In this document: positions 56,020 through 64,000 of the stretch, piece after piece
Layout of the letters: every line of letters begins with the position of its first letter
Position numbering within the stretch: position 1 is the first letter of the stretch
Origin: Stomorhina lunata
Taxonomy: Eukaryota > Arthropoda > Insecta > Diptera > Rhiniidae
NCBI GenBank assembly: GCA_933228675.1
Contig: OW121740.1
Span: forward strand, 51,290,174-51,354,173
Length of the DNA: 64,000 nucleotides
Direction: 5' to 3'
Program-made: the position numbers and the translations under genes
The notes under the pieces: generated by a model
Told to the model about the DNA's origin: nothing
Seen by the model: only the letters and a program-made list of their open reading frames with translations
The model's database searches: none

Positions 56020-56925
56020 GATATAGACTAAGACATAGACTAAGACATAGACTAAGACATAGACTAAGACATAGACTAAGACATAGACTAAGACATAGAC
56101 TAAGACATAGACTAAGACATAGACTAAGACATAGACTAAGATATAGACCAAGATATAGACTAAGACATAGACTAAGTCCTAGACTAAGATATAGAATAAG
56201 TCATAGACTAAGACATTGACTAAGACATAGACTAAGACATAGACATAGACTAAGACATAGACTAAGACATAGACTAAGACATAGACTAAGACATAGACTA
56301 AGACATAGACTAAGACATAGACTAAGACATAGACTAAGATATAGACTAAGACATAGACTAAGACATAGACTAAGACATAGACTAAGACATAGACTAAGAC
56401 ATAGACTAAGACATAGACTAAGACATAGATTAAGACATAGACTAAGACATAGACTAAGACATAGACTAAGACATAGACTAAGATATAGACTAAGACATAG
56501 ACTAAGACATAGACTAAGACATAGACTAAGACATAGACTAAGACATAGACTAAGACATAAACTAAGACATAAACTAAGACATAAACTAAGACATAAACTA
56601 AGACATAGACTAAGACATAGACTAAGACATAGACTAAGACATAGACTAAGACATAGACTAAGACATAGACTAAGACATAGACTAAGACATAGACTAAGAT
56701 ATAGACTAAGACATAGACTAAGACATAGACTAAGACATAGACTAAGACATAGACTAAGACATAGACTAAGACATAGACTAAGACATAGACTAAGACATAG
56801 ACTAAGACATAGACTAAGAAATAGACTAAGACATAGACTAAGACATAGACTAAGACATATAATAAGACATAGACCAAGACATATACTAAGACTAAGACAT
56901 AAAGTAAGATATAGACTATCTTATA
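56020..56925. repeat. 12-bp satellite, array 1 right part
   Basis: Continuation of the array broken by the retrotransposon, about 72 units, with a partly deleted unit (GACATAGACATAGAC) at about 56235 and a block of AAACTAAG variants at 56565-56595. The right edge is diverged. 56925-58250 is AT-rich spacer without a supported gene. Confidence 0.95.
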
Positions 56926-58249
56926 TGCCCCATAATAATATTACATGGGAAACACTTTAGAACCCCAAATGATCATCAGACGTATGTAGACTAAGACATC
57001 GGAGATTACGACACAGACTAAGTCATAGACTAATTTATTGATTAAGACAAATTTATTTATTTAATTGTTCCAATTTACAAAAATTATATGCAGTCATTTA
57101 ATAAAGTTTGTTTCTTAAGTCTTTTGTTTTTTGTAACAAATTCTATTAAAAATCATAACAAAATTATTAAAAATTATCAATAAATAAATAGTCATTAAAA
57201 TAAACGAAGACAAGTTATCAAGACATATTATTTAAAGCCATAATATATTTGCAAAACATTTAATTATTTTTAAAAGCTTTTTATTCCATATATAATTCTT
57301 CAAAACTCATATGATAAATAGGAAAATCTATTTATATATTTTCAATTAGTTTGAAAACATTGATATTTATGTGAGATATTTAACAGTTTCAATAAATTCA
57401 CTTTTCAATAACTACTAATATTTAAACTTAATAAAGTTTAATAAATTTCAAAACCACAATTCTTCATTTTCATTTGTCACAGTGTCTCTTAAATTAAATT
57501 ATCAAACACTTTTTATAATTGAAAAATGTCATTTTTTAACCTGTTTCCAACACTAGTTAAAGGTATCAAATCACTGTTATAGTTTTGGTGGCTAAAAGTC
57601 TTAATATAGACTTATAAATATCTTTTGAAAAGTTAAAAAGATTTCAAAAGTTTTGTTTGAAAAGTCAAACTAATCCAAGCAAAACAATTTATAAAAATCA
57701 ACTAAAACCAATTCAAGCCTTTGTTAGCCTTTAAGTCATAAAAAGTGGAAGAAAATATTAAATTTCAACTTTTTCATCTTTTAGCTCCTGCTTTTTTGGC
57801 CATTTTAAAACTTTTAAGTGTCAAAGTCTTTAAAGTGACAATACAAGGCAATTTGTGCCAAAAGCAAATAAACAAACCAAACAACAAAAGGACAGACAAA
57901 GCGACAGACATTTAAACAAATGAATGAATTATAACAAATAAACTGTTAACAAAAGCCACTAACTATTGTTTAGATATTTTGGCGCTTGAAAGTGAAAATA
58001 GGAAGTCACATGCAAAAACATATCAGCTACAATAGAGACAACTCAGTTGCTAATTTTAACTACGAGTTTATGAATTTCTGTGAATGGAACTTCAACAAAT
58101 GTGCAATCTATGATTTCCACTGCTTTTCTGGCTTCTCTTACTATGGGCGATTGTTTGTTATGTTGTATACAAATTGTAGTTGTTATTAGTTATGATGAGT
58201 TGTGGGGGAATAATTTGGATACTTCAGCCAATTTCTATTTTTTAAGTAG

Positions 58250-59690
58250 ACGTCGACATAAACTAAGACAAAGACCAAGAAATACGCTAAGACATAAACT
58301 AACCCATAAACAAAGACATAGACTAAGGCATAAACTAAGACATAGACTAAGACACAGACTAAGACATAGACTAAGACATAGACTAAGACATAGACTAAAA
58401 CATAGACTAAGACATAGACTAAGACATAGACTAAGACACAGACTAAGACATAGACTAAGACATAGACTAAGACATAGACTAAGACATAGACTAAGACATA
58501 GACTAAGACATAGACTAAGACATAGACTAAGACATAGACTAAGACATAGACTAAGACAAAGACTAAGACATACCTAAGACATAGACTAAGACATAGACTA
58601 AGACATAGACTAAGACACAGACTAAGACATAGACTAAGACATAGACTAAGACATAGACTAAGACATAGACTAAGACATAGACTAAGACACAGACTAAGAC
58701 ATAGACTAAGACATAGACTAAGACATAGACTAAGACATAGACTTAGACATAGACTAAGACATAGACTAAGACATAGACTAAGACATAGACTAAGACATAG
58801 ACTAAGACATAGACTAAGACATAGACTAAGACATAGACTAAGACATAGACTAAGACATAGACTAAGACATAGACTAAGACACAGACTAAGACATAGACTA
58901 AGACATAGACTAAGACATAGACTAAGACATAGACTAAGACATAGACTAAGACATAGACAAAGACACAGACTAAGACATAGACTAAGACATAGACTAAGAC
59001 ATAGACTAAGACATAGATTAAGACATAGACTGAGACATAGACTAAGACATAGACTAAGACATAGACTAAGACATAGACTAAGACATAGACTAAGACATAG
59101 ACTAAGACATAGACTAAGACATAGACTAAGACATAGACTAAGACATAGACTAAGACATAGACTAAGACATAGACTAAGACATAGACTAAGACATAGACTA
59201 AGACATAGACTAAGACATAGACTAAGACATAGACTAAGGCATAGACTAAGATATATAAGACAAGGACTAAGACATAGACTAAGACATAGACTAAGACATA
59301 GACTAAGACATAGACTAAGACATAGACTAAGACATAGACTAAGACATAGATTAAGACATAGACTAAGACATAGACTAAGACATAGACTAAGACATAGACT
59401 AAGACATAGACTAAGACATAGACTAAGACATAGACTAAGACATAAACTAATACATAGACTAAGACATAGACTAAGACATAGACTAAAACATAGACTAAGA
59501 CATATAATAAGATATGCACTAAGGCATAGTATACGACATATACTTAGACATAAACATAGACTAAGACATAGTCTAGGCCATAGACTAAGACAAAAACAAA
59601 GACTTAGACATAGACTAAGACAAAGACTAAGACATAGACTAAGACTGGACTAAGACATAGAAAAAGACATAGACAAAGACAAACACTAAG
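58250..59690. repeat. 12-bp satellite, array 2
   Basis: About 115 units of TAAGACATAGAC in the same orientation as array 1, with some GACACAG variants. Phase is broken near 59250 and the right edge degenerates from 59500. No transposon insertion is present in this array. Confidence 0.95.
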
Positions 59691-59847
59691 ACTTATATTT
59701 CGACATTTTTTCAGGTTAATATTATGATATAAGTATATGTACTTGTTTAAGTATTAGTGTCTTATACTTAGTTTGTTATAAGATTATATATAGCCTTATA
59801 ACAATACTTTTGGGTATTTATTGTAAAAAATTAGAGTTAGAACATCA

Positions 59848-60030
59848 TTTTAATGTTTGTTTCTTTAGTCTTTGGTTTTGCGTAACATTTTCTTAAGGAA
59901 ATTTAATTTTTTTTTATTTATTTGTAATGAGATCAACATTTGATCGTAAATTGACAATCTCTATTTGGATAAATTGGGGGCCTAAAATGTACAATATCGG
60001 GGTTTTAAAACCCCAACACAGTTTAATGCG
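59848..60030 (+). repeat. Duplicated spacer segment, copy 1
   Basis: Diverged copy of 61280-61510: shared order of TTTGTTTCTTTAGTCTTT, GTAACA, TTGATCG-like and TATTTGGATAAATT pieces. The offset is about 1.43 kb. The stretch 60030-61280 between the copies shows no gene; it has a short (GT)n at about 60517-60534. Confidence 0.5.
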
Positions 60031-61279
60031 TTTCCCATAGTTAAGAGGCTTTTTGTTAACAGCAACATTTATTGTAAATGTGAAATAATGAAAATTGTTT
60101 AAGGCATGAAGAAGTCAACATGTGTGACAATGCCAAGCATGTTCGATTAAATGTTACCCTGCACTGACGCTTTGGGATTGACTTTATTTTTTTCAATTTC
60201 TAAAACTGAGTTCAAATTTTTTAGGTGGCATTTTTATAAAATATCTCTAATTAAAAGTGAAAAAATTTCTATACAGAATGATAAAGGATGTTAAATAACC
60301 TATTGTAGGGTATAGAAATTCATGCGTTTACTAGCCTGAAACATTGTATATAGTGTTACTTTAAACTTTTATTTATTAAATTTCATTCATTCATACAATT
60401 CATGTTAGCTTAGATCTTCAAACTCAAGTAGCATAGAAAATTTATGAGTTTAACTCTTACAACTCGTTACATATTGTAGTAAATAACTATATAAAATGTT
60501 GTAAATTTATAAAATATGTGTGTGTGTGTGTGTATGATAAAAGAGGAACAAATCATTTTGGTGTCGCTTTGGCTGACTCAATGAATGGCCAAGTGGCAAA
60601 ACATTTAACCAGATCTTGTTACGGGTGATGCCAACATACATTCACATTCACAAACATGAAATATTGGCATAAACTGGTCATTGTTGTTGGTGGATTTCTA
60701 TTTCATTGACTTGTCTTTTTTTTTGCTATTCCTCCTTCTCACTCAATTGTTTAATATGTTCAGTTCCATGTCTTTAACTTGCCAATATTAATCAACACAT
60801 AATCATCATTACTATAAGTAAATAAATCTTGTCATTATTAAGTATTTATTTGTTTTGAAAATCAATTTTTTATTTAATTTCCATGGATTTCAATAATCTT
60901 TTTGCAATACGGGCAATATGAAAGTGTTTAGTTTTTCATGTTACTTTTTTTTGTTTTCTGGGGAAAAAGTAAAATAACATGTTTTTTATGTAAAAATTGT
61001 AAATATTTATTATATTGTATGTTGTAAAATTTATGAGATAATTGTAGAGATTTGGCAAAGCGATAGATCAGGAGTTTTTTTTATATTTACCATAAGAAAG
61101 CTTATAATATTTTGGATATCAGCACAATTTTCTTGTAGCCTTACTAACATTTACATTCTCTTATACTCAGAATCTATTTCTTTAATTTAGACTAATGTCT
61201 TATACCTACTCTAGTGTCTTATATGACTTTGAAGTAGATTATCTTATACCTGGACTATTATCTTGTTATTGTTATGAAC

Positions 61280-61510
61280 TTTTGTTTTAAACAATATTTT
61301 AAAGTTTGTTTCTTAAGTCTTTTGTTTTATGTAACAACTTTCGAGAAAAATTGACTGAGTTTAAAACAGTATTTAATAAATTGTTAAAGAATCTTAAAAA
61401 TCTTTATACTATGATCAATGTTTGATAGCTTGATGGAATATATAAGATCAGTATTTGGATAAATTTAGGGCTTAAGGAGTACAAGGTGTTTAAGACTCAA
61501 TTTGAAAGAT
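61280..61510 (+). repeat. Duplicated spacer segment, copy 2
   Basis: Partner of 59848-60030. Its first 50 bp also match 49835-49885 and about 57095-57135, both just outside 12-bp array 1. Confidence 0.5.
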
Positions 61511-61594
61511 AGCCCTTAGAAGTTTGTATTATAATTATTTCGGGAGGTATCAAATGAACACTTGTACTTATAGCTTAATTTTTCCATAACCCTC

Positions 61595-61860
61595 TTGCAG
61601 ACGACTTGTGCCATTGTGGCCCTTTCTGCCATATCTATGATGTTTAGCCTGAAGTTTTGTGACTTTGCACTGAAATTCCATTATCGGGCTAATGGAATTC
61701 CAGTAGCCCCTAAGGAGATAGATTTTACTGGTAGAATTCTGTGCCCTTTGGTGAATAGAACTAATTTTGTGTTGTTTGCATTTACCGTAGGACCGTTATC
61801 GTCTACCCATTTGGCAATGTTGAGAGGAACTCTTCAAGGGATGTCTCGAAGTGCACTCAA
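61595..61860 (-). pseudogene. Jockey-type LINE reverse transcriptase fragment
   Basis: On the - strand, with stops, it reads NIAKWVDDNGPTVNANNTKL then VLFTKGHRILPVKSISLG and ends NIIDMAERATMAQVVC. That is the wording just after the catalytic motif of Jockey-like reverse transcriptases (family: WCxxNGLxVNPxKTELVLFT...). About 90 codons only. The + strand open frame over the same bases is a shadow. The fragment abuts the inner segment of Foldback-like arm 3. Confidence 0.6.
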
Positions 61861-63925
61861 TAACTTTTTATACTTTTAGCTAAAATAGGTATTTTTTTCA
61901 ATGTGTAGTTCTAACGTTTTGAAAAGTAAAAGTTATCCACTCCATTTTTTTAATATTTTATCAAAAAATTTTCTGTAGAAAATTTTTTTTTGTCAAAAAT
62001 TTTTCTTTAGAAAATTTTTTTGTCAAAAATTTTTCTATAGGAAATTTCTTTGTCAAAAATTTTTCTATAGAAAATTTTTTCTATAGAAAATTTTTTTGTC
62101 AAAAATTTTTCTATAGAAAATTTTTTCATCAAAAATTTTTCGTTGAAAGAAATTAATTTTTAGATGAACCAAGAATTTATGTTAAGAGGTCGTGTTCGAA
62201 CCCACAACCGGGCTCAGGTTCATATCATAAATTTTTATTTTTTTTACAAAAATTTTTCTATAGAAAATTTTCTTACAAAAGCTTTTCTATAAAAAATTTT
62301 CTTACAAAAATTTTTCTATAGAAAATTTTTTATCAAGAATTTTTCTATAGGAAATTTTTTTTTCAAAAATTTTTCTATGGAAATTTTTTATCGAGAATTT
62401 TTTATCAAGAATTTTTTTATAGAAAAATTTTTTATCAAAAATTTTTCTACGGAAAATTTTTCCATGGAAAATTTTTTATCAAAAATTTTTCTATAGAAAA
62501 TTTTTTTTTCAAGAATTTTTCTATAGAAAATTTTTTATCAAAAATGTTTCTATGGAAAATTTTTTATCAAAAATGTTTCTATGGAGAATTTTTTATCAAG
62601 AATTTTTCTATAGAAAATTTTTTTATCAAAAATTTTTCTATGGAAAATTTTTTATCAAAAATTTTTCTATAGAAAATTTTTTTTATAGAAAAAATTTTAT
62701 AGAACATTTTTTGGATCAAAAATATCTAGAAAATATAAAAATCTAAAATTGTTTAATATTATTTTTGATAAACAAATTTTTATGGAAAAATTTTTGAGAA
62801 AAATTTTTTTTTCAAAAATTTTTCTATAGAAAATTTTTTTGTCAAAAATTTTTCTAAGAAAATTTTTTGTCAAAAATTTTTCTATAGAAAATTTTTTTAT
62901 CAAAAATTTTTCTATAGAAAATTTTTTTGTCAAAAATTTTTCTATAGAAAATTTTTTTATCAAAAACTTTTCTATAGAAAATTTTTTTACAAAAATTTTT
63001 CTATAGAAAATTTTTTTGTAAAAAATGTTTCTATATTTTTTATCAAAATTTTTTCTATAGAAAATTTTTTTAGAAAAATTTTTCTATAGAAAATTTTCTT
63101 ACAAAAGTTTTTCTATAAAAAATTTTCTTACAAAAATTTTTCTATAGAAAATTTTTTTATCAAGAATTTTTCTATAGAAAATTTTTTTATCAAGAATTTT
63201 TCTATAGAAAACTTTTTTATCAAAAATTTGTCTATGTAAAATTTTTTATCGAAAATGTTTCTATGGAGAATTTTTTATCACGAATTTTTCTATAGAAAAT
63301 TTTTTTATCAAAAATTTTTCTATGGAAAATTTTTTATCAAAAATTTTTGGATAGAAAAATTTTTTTTCAAGAATTTTTCCAGAAAAATTTTTTTTTATTA
63401 AAAATTTTTCTATGGAAAATTTTTTATCAAAAATGTTTCTATGGAGAATTTTTTATCAAGAATTTTTCTATAGAAAATTTTTTTATCAAACATTTTTCTA
63501 TGGAAAATTTTTTATGAAAAATTTTTCTATAGAAAAATTTTTTATAGAACATTTTTTGGATCAAAAATATCTAGAAAATATAAAATTGTTTAATATTAGA
63601 ATTTATTTCTGTTTTGAAAAATATTCCCAATATTTACAAAAATTATAGTTTTGTGGCAACAATATTCGAGATTATAGTTCTTAGTTCTCCCGAACCATAT
63701 ATTTTGTTGCTTTAAATTGAATTTTGATTTGTTTCTTGCCCATTTTGTTTTTGTCTTTTCTTTAACAAAGCGGCACCAAGCGACTCTGTTAACATTCAAA
63801 TTCCAACTGAATGATTTTTATACTCATTTTCACGAGTTTTATTAATGATCGTGGTATTTACGAAAATTAAAAAAATTGATCGGCTGCTGGTGGTATGGGC
63901 TGCCTATTCCTGCTTACAAGCGACT
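61860..63925 (-). repeat. Foldback-like arm 3 (inner segment, 30-bp array, outer segment)
   Basis: Same layout as arm 1 but inverted: inner segment 61860-61935 (TCAATGTGTAGTTCTAACGT), 30-bp array 61945-63555 with internal block duplication (about 62225-62760 versus 63080-63600), and outer segment 63555-63925. A 75-bp non-repeat piece interrupts the array at about 62150-62225. No matching forward arm lies within the window to its right. 63925-64000 is not recognised. Confidence 0.85.
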
Positions 63926-64000
63926 GCTACACCTTGGAACCAATCTCCTCTAGTGATTATAGAATATAGTTCAGAGCAAGGTTTTCATATCAGGGCGGCA

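Noticed and set aside
55792..59519. Long open frames of (VYVL)n on the - strand
   Set aside because: They are the translation of the 12-bp repeat, whose length is divisible by three and which lacks stops in that frame. Not genes.
61595..61879. 94-codon + strand open frame
   Set aside because: The opposite strand reads as a Jockey-type reverse transcriptase fragment, so this frame is its shadow.

Overview
The window is nuclear DNA of a higher (cyclorrhaphan, probably calyptrate) fly. Three host genes carry the identification. A two-exon DTW-domain tRNA-modifying enzyme (DTWD2-like) lies on the + strand. A four-exon odorant-binding protein matching Obp84a and a five-exon GMC oxidoreductase matching glucose dehydrogenase (Gld) lie on the - strand. 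Both Drosophila genes map to polytene region 84 (from memory), so the Obp84a-Gld linkage looks like conserved synteny. All proposed splice sites are GT-AG, and the joined frames give 289, 184 and 612 residues. A 59-codon C-terminal piece of an unidentified + strand gene opens the window.

Layout. 1-4.2 kb: gene tail, DTWD2-like, Obp84a (the last two convergent). 4.2-8.3 kb: repeat-rich intergenic DNA with a tRNA-derived SINE family, Tc1/mariner remnants and a palindromic MITE. 8.3-28.05 kb: Gld, whose second intron alone is 16.2 kb. It holds a head-to-head pair of dead LINEs and several kilobases of a 31-bp AT-rich satellite in both orientations, including an exact 1,460-bp internal duplication. 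28-38.1 kb, upstream of Gld: a Foldback-like palindrome with arms of roughly 2.7-3.2 kb made of a 30-bp repeat, then a further 31-bp array. 38.5-41.3 kb: a dispersed repeat containing a 1.4-kb GACA-type array and a 574-bp MITE. 42.2-45.5 kb: a repeat element with exact 132-bp tandem units, a TA microsatellite and a 0.9-kb dispersed repeat. 47.2-48.6 kb: a third ~31-bp satellite. 50-59.7 kb: two arrays of a 12-bp repeat (TAAGACATAGAC); the first is interrupted by a complete, apparently intact R1-like non-LTR retrotransposon with poly(A) tail and a 13-bp target-site duplication. 61.6-63.9 kb: a LINE fragment and a third arm of the Foldback-like repeat.

The host genes form no operon-like system. 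The most interesting content is the repeat biology: an R1-like LINE inside a 12-bp satellite (a possible new target specificity, from one insertion so far), tandem-repeat-armed inverted elements, and a family of ~30-31-bp satellites whose unit is close to three helical turns with three A/T tracts. Long translations such as (VYVL)n, (CLSV)n or (IEKFLIKKFS)n are by-products of tandem repeats and are not annotated as genes.
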